From the NCBI GenBank assembly GCA_007129225.1, contig SKVX01000389.1, positions 1-5,043 on the forward strand: a stretch of 5,043 bases of DNA, given 5' to 3'. Each line of letters begins with the position of its first letter. The first letter of the stretch is position 1. Below, piece by piece: positions 1 to 5,043 of this stretch. This stretch comes from Halomonas sp. (GTDB lineage Bacteria; Pseudomonadota; Gammaproteobacteria; Pseudomonadales; Halomonadaceae). The translations under genes and the position numbers were made by a program. Under the pieces are notes generated by a model. That model worked only from the letters and a program-made list of their open reading frames with translations, ran no database searches and was not told the DNA's origin.

Positions 1-10
1 GATCGTCATC

Positions 11-607
11 TTACTGATAGGTCACGACCAGGAAGCCCACCAGCTCCTCATCGCCGCTGTTCTCGATGGTGTGCTCCAGGTCGGCATGGTAGTGCGCCGA
101 GTCGCCGGGGCTCAGTACACAGTGATTGTCGCCGGCCTGCACCCGGGCCTTCCCCTGGGTAATGGTCAACAATTCGCGGGTGCCCTCGAAGTGGGGCGCG
201 CTGTGCAGGCGAGCCCGGGGAGCGATGCGAATCTCGTAGAACTCCACGTTCTTTTCCAAGTGCAGGGGAGACAAGGTACGAATCCGGCACTCCTGGTCGT
301 CGCGGAAGAGCTGGCTGGTGTCGTCGCTGCGCACCAGCTCGATGCGGGAGGCCGCCCAGGGCTGGTCCACCAGCTCACCGATATTCAATCCAAACGCCTG
401 GGCGATACGCAGCGTCACCGCCAGGGTGGGGTTGGCCCGGCCCCGCTCGATCTGGCTGAGCATCGAGCGGCTTACCCCCGAAGCCGCCGCGAGCTGCTCA
501 AGGGTCAAATTGCGCTTCTTGCGCAGCTCGATCACTCGGCTCGATAGTACCTGGCTGCCCGCTTCACCCTGTGGCTCGGCTTCCGTCGATCTGTCGTTCA
601 ACACCAC
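11..607 (-). CDS. XRE-family transcriptional regulator with C-terminal cupin sensor domain
   Basis: Predicted cytoplasmic DNA-binding regulator of 198 residues, a usual length for the HTH-XRE plus cupin_2 family. Residues about 23-80 form the helix-turn-helix: the run LTLEQLAAASGVSRSMLSQI (34-53) followed by ERGRANPTL is the classic XRE recognition region. Residues about 107-196 form a small beta-barrel cupin. Its first motif has H135, H139 and E141/E145 with G152; its second has P167-G168-D169, H172/H174, H179 and N183. These could hold a metal or a small ligand. Such proteins usually sense a metabolite and often repress or activate the adjacent catabolic genes. The gene is divergent from tdh-kbl, so control of that operon and of itself is the natural inference; the ligand cannot be read from sequence. 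The stop is TAA. The first possible start is GTG at 605-607; GTG at 602-604 and TTG at 599-601 are alternatives, and an in-frame TAG lies at 614-616, so no longer protein is possible. Confidence 0.93.
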   Translation of the reverse strand: MVLNDRSTEAEPQGEAGSQVLSSRVIELRKKRNLTLEQLAAASGVSRSMLSQIERGRANPTLAVTLRIAQAFGLNIGELVDQPWAASRIELVRSDDTSQLFRDDQECRIRTLSPLHLEKNVEFYEIRIAPRARLHSAPHFEGTRELLTITQGKARVQAGDNHCVLSPGDSAHYHADLEHTIENSGDEELVGFLVVTYQ

Positions 608-608
608 A

Positions 609-614
609 CTCCTC
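609..614 (-). promoter_or_regulatory. Ribosome binding site of the XRE-cupin regulator
   Basis: Read on the minus strand this is GAGGAG, a strong Shine-Dalgarno match. It lies only 1 nt from the first GTG (605-607), 4 nt from the second GTG (602-604) and 7 nt from the TTG (599-601). The spacing favours one of the two inner codons over the longest frame, so the true protein may be one or two residues shorter than 198. Confidence 0.65.
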
Positions 615-620
615 TATACC

Positions 621-630
621 GATAGCTATC
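621..630. repeat. Perfect 10-bp palindrome, candidate operator of the regulator gene
   Basis: GATAGCTATC is its own reverse complement. It sits 13 bp upstream of the regulator's first possible start codon, between any upstream promoter and the ribosome binding site. XRE dimers bind short dyads, so an autoregulatory operator is possible, but no second copy is seen in the window. Confidence 0.4.
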
Positions 631-668
631 ATCGCCACCTCTGGCCGAAACAGTCAGCCACGGCAATT

Positions 669-702
669 TCCATCATAAGGGAATTTAATCTTGCATGATG
701 GA
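669..702. repeat. Inverted repeat, 8-bp arms with 18-bp spacer
   Basis: TCCATCAT at 669-676 is matched exactly by ATGATGGA at 695-702. After one mismatch two further bases on each side (666-667 with 704-705) also pair, giving 10 of 11. Arm centres are 26 bp apart. It lies next to the TATATT element at 703-708, so a protein bound here could affect transcription in either direction. Confidence 0.45.
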
Positions 703-735
703 TATATTCTGCGATACTGGATTTTCATCCCTTAT
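675..735. repeat. Widely spaced inverted repeat, 8-bp arms
   Basis: ATAAGGGA at 675-682 and TCCCTTAT at 728-735 are perfect inverted copies, 53 bp apart arm to arm, close to five helical turns. The dyad centre (about 705) falls inside the TATATT element at 703-708. The right arm overlaps the TATAGT at 733-738 and the left arm overlaps the minus-strand TATGAT. Two operator half-sites covering both promoters is one reading; chance in AT-rich DNA is the other. Confidence 0.4.
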
Positions 736-738
736 AGT
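733..738 (+). promoter_or_regulatory. Possible -10 element for tdh-kbl
   Basis: TATAGT matches the sigma-70 -10 consensus at five of six positions. It would start transcription near 745 and leave a leader of about 134 nt. No good -35 lies 17 bp upstream (the hexamer there is TGCGAT), so this is a weak or activator-dependent candidate. TATATT at 703-708 is an alternative. Confidence 0.25.
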
Positions 739-830
739 AAACGCCCTGGTTTGAATTGCCAGCTCACTCGCTCAATGGCATCACGTTCGTTACCGTTGAA
801 TACCTCACCACGACCCAGAGCCGCGTTTCC

Positions 831-853
831 ACAAGCCACTCATCGACAAGCCA
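831..853 (+). repeat. Short tandem direct repeat in the tdh leader
   Basis: ACAAGCCA occurs at 831-838 and again at 846-853, a 15-bp period, in the C/A-rich, apparently unstructured leader just upstream of the tdh ribosome binding site. It may be a chance repeat. Confidence 0.3.
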
Positions 854-866
854 TCACCAACAAACA

Positions 867-871
867 AAAGG
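867..871 (+). promoter_or_regulatory. Ribosome binding site of tdh
   Basis: AAAGG lies 7 nt before the ATG at 879. Together with the homology start it fixes the tdh start, because the frame stays open upstream to about 756 without another ATG. Confidence 0.7.
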
Positions 872-878
872 TAGAGAC

Positions 879-1907
879 ATGAAAGCACTGGTCAAGAAAG
901 AGGCCGCACCGGGCCTCTGGCTGGAAGACGTACCGGACCCCGAGCTCGGTATCAACGACGTCCTGATCAAGGTGAAGCGTACCGCCATCTGCGGTACCGA
1001 CATGCATATCTACAAATGGGACAGCTGGGCCCAGAAGACCATACCCACCCCCATGGTCGTGGGCCACGAGTTCGTCGGCGAAATCGTCGAGGTCGGCTCC
1101 AATGTTAATGACTTCAAGCCGGGCCAGATCGTTTCCGGTGAGGGCCACGTGGTCTGCGGGCGCTGCCGCAACTGCCTGGCCGGGCGGCGTCACCTGTGCG
1201 CCCATACCAGCGGCGTCGGCGTCAACCGTCCCGGCGCCTTCGCCGAGTACGTAGCCCTGCCCATGTCCAACGTGTGGGAGCACAAGGCCGGCATCGACCT
1301 GGACGTTGCCGCTCTGTTCGACCCGCTGGGCAACGCCGTTCACACCGCATTGCAGTTCGACCTGCTGGGCGAGGATATCCTGATCACCGGTGCCGGCCCC
1401 ATCGGTGCCATGGCAGCCGCCGTGTGCCGCCATGCTGGCGCGCGCCATGTGGTGATCACCGACCTGAACCCCGAACGACTGGCCCTGGCCGCTCGCCTGG
1501 GCGCCACCCGCACGGTGGACGTCCGCCACGAGAGCCTCGCCGAGGTTCAACGCGACCTGGGCCTCAGCGAGGGTTTTGACGTCGGCCTGGAGATGTCAGG
1601 CAGCCCCACCGCTTTTCGCGACATGCTCGCCAACATGTGCCACGGCGGCAAGGTGGCGATGCTCGGCATCCCCACCGAGGATATCGCCATCGACTGGAAC
1701 ACGGTGATCTTCAACATGCTGACGCTCAAGGGCATCTATGGACGTGAGATGTATGAGACCTGGTACAAGATGTCGGTCATGATCGAATCCGGCCTCGATA
1801 TCTCTCCGGTGATCACCCACCGGCTGCCCTACACCGAGTTCCAGCAGGGCTTTGATGCCATGCTGTCCGGCGAAGCCAGCAAGGTCGTTCTCAACTGGGA
1901 GTCATGA
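879..1907 (+). CDS. tdh: L-threonine 3-dehydrogenase, zinc-dependent, NAD+
   Basis: Oxidises L-threonine to L-2-amino-3-ketobutyrate with NAD+, the first step of threonine breakdown to glycine; cytosolic, normally a tetramer. The 342 residues compare with 341 for E. coli Tdh and align essentially end to end from memory. Visible features of the medium-chain zinc dehydrogenase fold: catalytic zinc ligands C38, H63 and E64 (in GHE); H90 in SGEGH, the residue tied to threonine specificity in E. coli; structural zinc cysteines C93, C96, C99 and C107; FDPLGNAVHTAL (147-158), typical of Tdh; the Rossmann loop GAGPIG (171-176); and D195 after the second strand, which fits NAD+ over NADP+. The C-terminal part carries GIYGREMYETWYKM. 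The ATG at 879 is chosen because it matches the family N-terminus (MKAL) and has a ribosome binding site. kbl follows after 1 bp, so the two form one operon. No key residue is missing. Confidence 0.97.
   Translation: MKALVKKEAAPGLWLEDVPDPELGINDVLIKVKRTAICGTDMHIYKWDSWAQKTIPTPMVVGHEFVGEIVEVGSNVNDFKPGQIVSGEGHVVCGRCRNCLAGRRHLCAHTSGVGVNRPGAFAEYVALPMSNVWEHKAGIDLDVAALFDPLGNAVHTALQFDLLGEDILITGAGPIGAMAAAVCRHAGARHVVITDLNPERLALAARLGATRTVDVRHESLAEVQRDLGLSEGFDVGLEMSGSPTAFRDMLANMCHGGKVAMLGIPTEDIAIDWNTVIFNMLTLKGIYGREMYETWYKMSVMIESGLDISPVITHRLPYTEFQQGFDAMLSGEASKVVLNWES
1897..1901 (+). promoter_or_regulatory. Ribosome binding site of kbl, inside the end of tdh
   Basis: GGGAG lies 7 nt before the kbl ATG at 1909, within the last codons of tdh. 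A nearer ATG at 1904-1906 overlaps the tdh stop but is out of the kbl frame, so 1909 is the start. Confidence 0.7.
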
Positions 1908-1908
1908 C

Positions 1909-3099
1909 ATGTACGGAGCCTTTCAACAGCACCTGCAACGAGAGCTCGACGCCATCGAGGAGGCGGGGCTCTACAAGCACGAGCGCCAACTGACCACCCC
2001 CCAGGGGGCTCATGTCGCCATCAACCATGGCCGCGAGGTGCTCAACCTTTGTGCCAACAACTACCTGGGCTTGGCCCAGCACCCGGAGGTCAATGCCGCC
2101 GCCAGGGCCGGCCTCGACAAATGGGGCTACGGCCTGGCCTCGGTGCGCTTCATCTGCGGCACCCAGAGCCTGCACAAGCAACTGGAAGAAAGGCTCACCG
2201 AGTTTCTGGGCACCGAGGATACGATCCTCTACCCCTCCTGCTTCGATGCCAACGGCGGCCTGTTCGAGACCCTGCTCGGCGCGGAAGACGCCGTGATCTC
2301 CGACGAGCTCAACCATGCCAGCATCATCGACGGGGTGCGGCTCAGCAAGGCGAAGCGCTATCGCTACCGCAACCGCGACATGACCGACCTGGAGGAGCAG
2401 CTTAAGGCCGCCGACCGTGACGGTGCACGCTTCAAGCTGATCACCAGCGACGGGGTCTTCTCGATGGATGGCTATATCGCCCCCCTCGACGAGATCTGCG
2501 ACCTGGCCGAACGCTACGGCGCCCTGGTGCATTTCGACGACTGCCATGCCACCGGCTTCGTCGGGGACGGTGGCCGCGGCACCCACGAGTTTCGTGGCTG
2601 CATGGACCGCGTGGATATCACCACCGGCACCCTGGGCAAGGCGCTGGGCGGCGCCAGCGGCGGCTATACCAGCGGCAAGCGCGAAATCGTCGAGCTGCTG
2701 CGCCAGCGCTCGCGACCCTACCTGTTCTCCAACACGGTGGCCCCGCCGGTGGTGGCCGGCGCCTTGAAGGCGCTGCAACTGGCCGGTGAATCCGGCGAGC
2801 TACGCGAACAACTCAGGGAGAACACCGCGTTCTTCCGCTCCGGCCTGGAATCCCTGGGCTTCGAACTGCTGCCCGGGGAGCACCCCATCGTGCCGGTGAT
2901 GCTTCACGACGCCACCGTGGCCGCCCGCTTCGCCGAGGAGATGCTCAAGGAGGGTGTCTACGTGATCGCCTTCTCCTTCCCCGTGGTGCCCAAGGGCCGC
3001 GCACGCATCCGCACCCAGATGTCGGCGGCGCTGACCCGCGAGGATCTGGAGTTCGCCCTGGCCGCCTTCGGCCGTGTAAAGGAGCGGCTGGAGCTTTAA
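1909..3099 (+). CDS. kbl: 2-amino-3-ketobutyrate CoA ligase (glycine C-acetyltransferase)
   Basis: PLP enzyme that cleaves 2-amino-3-ketobutyrate with CoA to glycine and acetyl-CoA, taking over the unstable product of Tdh; cytosolic homodimer of the alpha-oxoamine synthase family (with 8-amino-7-oxononanoate synthase and 5-aminolevulinate synthase). The 396 residues are close to the 398 of E. coli Kbl. Residue numbering coincides with E. coli at the known active-site positions: H136 (NHASIIDG), S185 (GVFSMDG), D210 and H213 in HFDDCHATG, the PLP lysine K244 in TLGKALGGASGGY, and R368 near the end for the substrate carboxylate. The N-terminal NLCANNYLGLA and GYGLASVRFICGTQ segments are characteristic of Kbl and argue against BioF or HemA. 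It is translated directly behind tdh (1-bp gap), which suits coupled expression of two consecutive enzymes. The TAA stop is followed by a 141-bp spacer. Confidence 0.97.
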   Translation: MYGAFQQHLQRELDAIEEAGLYKHERQLTTPQGAHVAINHGREVLNLCANNYLGLAQHPEVNAAARAGLDKWGYGLASVRFICGTQSLHKQLEERLTEFLGTEDTILYPSCFDANGGLFETLLGAEDAVISDELNHASIIDGVRLSKAKRYRYRNRDMTDLEEQLKAADRDGARFKLITSDGVFSMDGYIAPLDEICDLAERYGALVHFDDCHATGFVGDGGRGTHEFRGCMDRVDITTGTLGKALGGASGGYTSGKREIVELLRQRSRPYLFSNTVAPPVVAGALKALQLAGESGELREQLRENTAFFRSGLESLGFELLPGEHPIVPVMLHDATVAARFAEEMLKEGVYVIAFSFPVVPKGRARIRTQMSAALTREDLEFALAAFGRVKERLEL

Positions 3100-3119
3100 G
3101 TCAATATCCAGGCAGTTAA

Positions 3120-3125
3120 GATAAT
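3120..3125 (+). promoter_or_regulatory. Possible -10 element for the transporter operon
   Basis: GATAAT matches the -10 consensus at five of six positions. The hexamer 17 bp upstream (3097-3102) is a poor -35. It would give a leader of roughly 110 nt containing both hairpins. Low confidence; a stress-sigma promoter with a weak -35 would also look like this. Confidence 0.2.
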
Positions 3126-3145
3126 TTCCGCTACTCTCCAGTAAC

Positions 3146-3174
3146 AGGGGCTTGGGAAAAAACCGCTGCCCCCT
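3146..3174 (+). terminator. Weak candidate terminator hairpin after kbl
   Basis: GGGGC at 3147-3151 can pair with GCCCC at 3168-3172; an outer A-T pair (3146 with 3174) needs one bulged C. An A-rich loop lies between. Only two T residues follow, so termination would be weak or partial, and read-through into the transporter genes is possible. Confidence 0.35.
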
Positions 3175-3183
3175 TGAACACCA

Positions 3184-3220
3184 CGGCACTACCCTCGGTA
3201 GCATTCGCGAGGCAGTGCCG
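3184..3220 (+). promoter_or_regulatory. Stem-loop directly abutting the ProV-like gene's ribosome binding site
   Basis: CGGCACT at 3184-3190 pairs perfectly with AGTGCCG at 3214-3220. After a small internal loop (2 nt against 1) CCTCG at 3193-3197 pairs with CGAGG at 3208-3212, leaving a 10-nt loop: 12 base pairs in all. The purine-rich ribosome binding region begins at the very next base. There is no T-tract, so it is not a normal terminator. It could be an mRNA structure affecting translation or stability, or a DNA operator. Confidence 0.5.
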
Positions 3221-3234
3221 AAGGAGCAGGAGGG
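3221..3234 (+). promoter_or_regulatory. Double Shine-Dalgarno of the ProV-like ATPase; decides the TTG start
   Basis: AAGGAG (3221-3226) and GGAGGG (3229-3234) lie in tandem. GGAGG ends 7 nt before the TTG at 3241, ideal spacing. An in-frame TAG at 3199-3201, with no ATG or GTG between it and 3241, rules out a longer frame. Confidence 0.8.
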
Positions 3235-3240
3235 AACGGA

Positions 3241-4497
3241 TTGATACGCGCAGACGGCATTACCAAGATCTTCGGCCCGGCCCCGGAGACGGCACTGCCG
3301 CTTCTGGAGGCGGGCAAGGGCAAGAGCGAGATCCAGGCCGAGACGGGCCAGGTGGTGGGGGTCCACGACGTCAGCTTCACCCTGGAGCCCGGCGAGGTGT
3401 TCGTAATCATGGGACTCTCGGGCAGCGGCAAGTCGACCCTGATTCGCTGCATCAACCGGCTCTTCGAGCCCACCGCCGGTCACATCTTCTTCCAGCATCC
3501 CGACGAGGGTGAGATCGAGATCACCGGGCTCTCGCACGAGCGCCTGCGGCTGTTGCGCAAGTACCACATGAGCATGGTCTTCCAGCACTTCGCGCTCTTT
3601 CCCCACCGTAGCGTGCTCGACAATGTGGCCTACGGCCTGGAGGTTCAGGGCAAGGCCGGTGACGAACGCCATCGCCGCGCCCAGGAGATGCTGGAGATGG
3701 TCGGGCTCGGTGACTGGGGCCAGGCCTACCCGTCCGAGCTCTCCGGCGGCATGCAGCAGCGGGTCGGGCTGGCCCGGGCGCTGGCCACCGACGCCAGGGT
3801 GCTACTGATGGACGAGCCCTTCTCGGCCCTCGACCCGCTGATCAAGGTCAACATGCAGCAGGAGCTGAAGAAGATTCAGCGGCAGTTGGGCCGCACCATC
3901 CTCTTCATCACCCACGATCTGGACGAAGCCATGCGTATCGGCGATCACATCGCCATCATGGAAGAGGGCCGGGTTGTCCAGCTCGGCACCCCCGAGGAGA
4001 TCCTGGTCAATCCGAGCACCGAGTACGTGGCCCGCTTCGTCGAGCACGCCGACCCCACCGGTGTGATCACCGCCGGCACCATCGCCCTGCCATTCGACAG
4101 CCAGGCCTTCACCACGGTGAGTGAGGCCGACGGCCTGCGCTTTGTCGCCGCGGACGACCTGCCGGCACTGCACTATGGCCTGGACGATCAGGGCCGGCTG
4201 CGTGAGGCACGGATGAACGAGCAACGCCTCGAGATCCGCTCGCTCGACGAGGCGCTCGAAAGCGAGGAGCGCGGGGCCCGCCGCGAGGATCTACTGGTGC
4301 ACTGCCCGCGGGAGACGGTGCTGCGTCAGGTGCTGCGCGGTCGCACCCGCACTGCACTGCCGACACTGGTGACAGATGCCGGCGGCCGCGTCGCCGGCCT
4401 GATCGACGAGCTCCAGTTGATACGAGGCATCCTCGAAAAGCGCGGTCCAGGCAACGACAGTGAGCCGCAGCCTGTCGCAGAGGAGGCGTCATCATGA
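3241..4497 (+). CDS. ProV/ChoV-type ABC transporter ATP-binding protein (betaine/choline/proline family)
   Basis: ATPase subunit energising import of glycine betaine, choline or similar quaternary amines, bound to the inner face of the membrane with its permease. Of 418 residues, 1-270 are the nucleotide-binding domain: Walker A GLSGSGKST (58-66), Q-loop Q115, signature LSGGMQQR (167-174), Walker B VLLMDEP (187-193), D-loop SALD (195-198) and H-loop H225 in ITHDLDEAMRIGD. The N-terminal stretch between KIFG and the Walker A strand, including LLEAGKGKSEIQAETG, is the ProV/OpuAA hallmark that separates this family from other importers. Residues about 275-400 correspond to the CBS pair of ProV, which in OpuA relatives takes part in ionic-strength sensing; here the first repeat is hard to recognise and only the last part (LPTLVTDAGGRVAGLI) looks typical. 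The tail is acidic and Ser-rich. The start is TTG. It overlaps the permease gene by ATGA. ProV, ChoV/CbcV and OpuAA cannot be told apart from this sequence alone. Confidence 0.93.
   Translation: MIRADGITKIFGPAPETALPLLEAGKGKSEIQAETGQVVGVHDVSFTLEPGEVFVIMGLSGSGKSTLIRCINRLFEPTAGHIFFQHPDEGEIEITGLSHERLRLLRKYHMSMVFQHFALFPHRSVLDNVAYGLEVQGKAGDERHRRAQEMLEMVGLGDWGQAYPSELSGGMQQRVGLARALATDARVLLMDEPFSALDPLIKVNMQQELKKIQRQLGRTILFITHDLDEAMRIGDHIAIMEEGRVVQLGTPEEILVNPSTEYVARFVEHADPTGVITAGTIALPFDSQAFTTVSEADGLRFVAADDLPALHYGLDDQGRLREARMNEQRLEIRSLDEALESEERGARREDLLVHCPRETVLRQVLRGRTRTALPTLVTDAGGRVAGLIDELQLIRGILEKRGPGNDSEPQPVAEEASS
4481..4486 (+). promoter_or_regulatory. Ribosome binding site of the ProW-like permease
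   Basis: AGGAGG, a full consensus match, lies 7 nt before the ATG at 4494 and inside the last codons of the ATPase gene, so the permease can be translated in its own right as well as by coupling. Confidence 0.8.
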
Positions 4498-5043
4498 GCG
4501 AGGTTCTCGAGCTGCTGCGCCAGCTGATCACCGACCCCTTCGGACTGCTCGAGGCCCTACCGGTGCGCCAGTGGATCACCGATGCAGTCAACTGGGTGGT
4601 CAGCAACTTCCGTGACTTCTTTCGCACCTATGTCAGCCCCCCGGTGCGCGGCGTCATGGAGCTGATCCAGGCAGCGCTGGAAGCGATCCCGCCGGGGCTG
4701 TTCCTCGTCGGCATCTTCCTGATCGGCTGGCGAGCGGCTTCCTGGCGGGTCGGGCTGTTCAGCTTCATCGCCCTCGCTCTGGTGGGCTTCATGGGCGTCT
4801 GGAACGCCCTGGTGGTGACCCTCTCGCTGGTGATCACGGCGGTGCTGTTCTGCATGGTGATCGGCCTGCCGCTGGGCATCCTCTGTTCGCGCAGCGATCG
4901 CTTCGCCAAGGGTATGCGGCCGATTCTCGACATCATGCAGACCACCCCGCCTTTCGTCTATCTGGTCCCCGCCGTGATGCTGTTCGGCATCGGTAACGTG
5001 CCGGGGCTGATCGCCACCATCATCTTCGCCATGCCGCCGATGA
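4494..5043 (+). CDS. ProW/ChoW-type ABC transporter permease, 3' end outside the window
   Basis: Inner-membrane channel subunit of the transporter whose ATPase precedes it. The first 183 residues are present and the frame is still open at the window edge; the final bases TGA are not in frame and are not a stop. The start region is amphipathic and lacks a signal peptide. Hydrophobic segments, probably membrane helices, lie at about 67-79, 86-101, 107-130, 153-166 and 168-182. The stretches ITAVLFCMVIGLPLGI (114-129) and DIMQTTPPFVYLVPAVMLFG (146-165), then GNVPGLIATIIFAMPPM, are characteristic of ProW/OpuAB/ChoW permeases and belong to the MetI-like fold. The EAA loop that docks on the ATPase should lie beyond the window. 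The ATG overlaps the ATPase stop (ATGA). A periplasmic substrate-binding protein gene is expected downstream but is not seen. Confidence 0.93.
   Translation, partial: MSEVLELLRQLITDPFGLLEALPVRQWITDAVNWVVSNFRDFFRTYVSPPVRGVMELIQAALEAIPPGLFLVGIFLIGWRAASWRVGLFSFIALALVGFMGVWNALVVTLSLVITAVLFCMVIGLPLGILCSRSDRFAKGMRPILDIMQTTPPFVYLVPAVMLFGIGNVPGLIATIIFAMPPM

Larger units (their letters stand above)
608..878. promoter_or_regulatory. Divergent intergenic regulatory region between the regulator and tdh
   Basis: This 271-bp gap is clearly more AT-rich (most of all 660-740) than the flanking genes and must carry the promoters of both transcription directions. It holds a 10-bp palindrome (621-630) and two longer-spaced inverted repeats (669-702 and 675-735). 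Near -10 matches on the plus strand are TATATT at 703-708 and TATAGT at 733-738; on the minus strand TATGAT lies at 677-672. None has a convincing -35 at 16-18 bp, which would fit promoters that need an activator. I see no convincing coding sequence here. Confidence 0.7.

Noticed and set aside
695..754. A 19-codon frame starting at the double ATG at 695-700.
   Set aside because: No ribosome binding site, and it lies across the likely promoter elements and inverted repeats.
747..760. Possible sigma-54 promoter (TGGT ... TTGCC) upstream of tdh.
   Set aside because: The GG and GC doublets are 8 bases apart instead of the required 10.
775..882. A 35-codon reading frame from ATG 775 whose TGA overlaps the tdh ATG (ATGA), as in a coupled leader peptide.
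   Set aside because: There is no Shine-Dalgarno before ATG 775, the peptide has only scattered threonines (4 of 35) and no run typical of attenuation, and the composition looks like non-coding leader.
840..1550. Minus-strand frame of 236 codons opposite tdh.
   Set aside because: Shadow of tdh; no recognisable family motifs.
1891..2778. Long open frame on the minus strand opposite kbl.
   Set aside because: It lies antisense to a fully supported enzyme gene; the Val/Ala/Gly-rich composition is what GC-rich third positions produce on the opposite strand.
2800..3672. Long minus-strand frame crossing the kbl-transporter spacer.
   Set aside because: It runs opposite two well-supported genes, has no recognisable domain, and is best explained by GC-rich composition.
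5041..5043. TGA at the very end of the window as a stop for the permease.
   Set aside because: It is out of frame: the permease codon 183 is ATG at 5040-5042 and the gene continues past the edge.

Overview
The window looks like chromosomal DNA of a GC-rich gammaproteobacterium. The protein sequences and gene order recall the Halomonas/Chromohalobacter or Pseudomonas side of the class, and a halophilic Halomonas-like host is my best guess. This rests only on remembered family resemblance (E. coli-like Tdh and Kbl, a ProU-family osmolyte transporter) and on the strong G/C third-position bias. I see no mobile element, CRISPR array, tRNA or rRNA.

Layout: a minus-strand gene for an XRE-type helix-turn-helix regulator with a C-terminal cupin domain (11-607) is divergent from three and a part plus-strand genes. 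A 271-bp, comparatively AT-rich intergenic region (608-878) separates them and holds several inverted repeats that could be operators. Next come L-threonine 3-dehydrogenase (tdh, 879-1907) and, after a 1-bp gap, 2-amino-3-ketobutyrate CoA ligase (kbl, 1909-3099). A 141-bp spacer (3100-3240) with two possible hairpins follows. Then comes a ProV/ChoV/OpuA-type ATPase with a TTG start (3241-4497), overlapping by four bases (ATGA) the start of its ProW/ChoW-type membrane permease (4494 to the window end, incomplete).

How it fits together: Tdh oxidises threonine to 2-amino-3-ketobutyrate, and Kbl cleaves this with CoA to glycine and acetyl-CoA, so tdh-kbl is a complete threonine-to-glycine route. 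The transporter belongs to the family that imports glycine betaine, proline betaine, choline, carnitine and similar compounds. Betaine breakdown also ends in glycine, so the neighbourhood may join two glycine-yielding nutrient routes under one cupin-linked regulator. That link is inference; the transporter's own spacer may mean it is a separate transcription unit.

The individual genes belong to well-known families. I do not see an undescribed system here. The parts worth a second look are the regulatory DNA: nested dyads in the divergent promoter region, a 10-bp palindrome just upstream of the regulator start, and a stem-loop directly abutting the ribosome binding site of the transporter ATPase.
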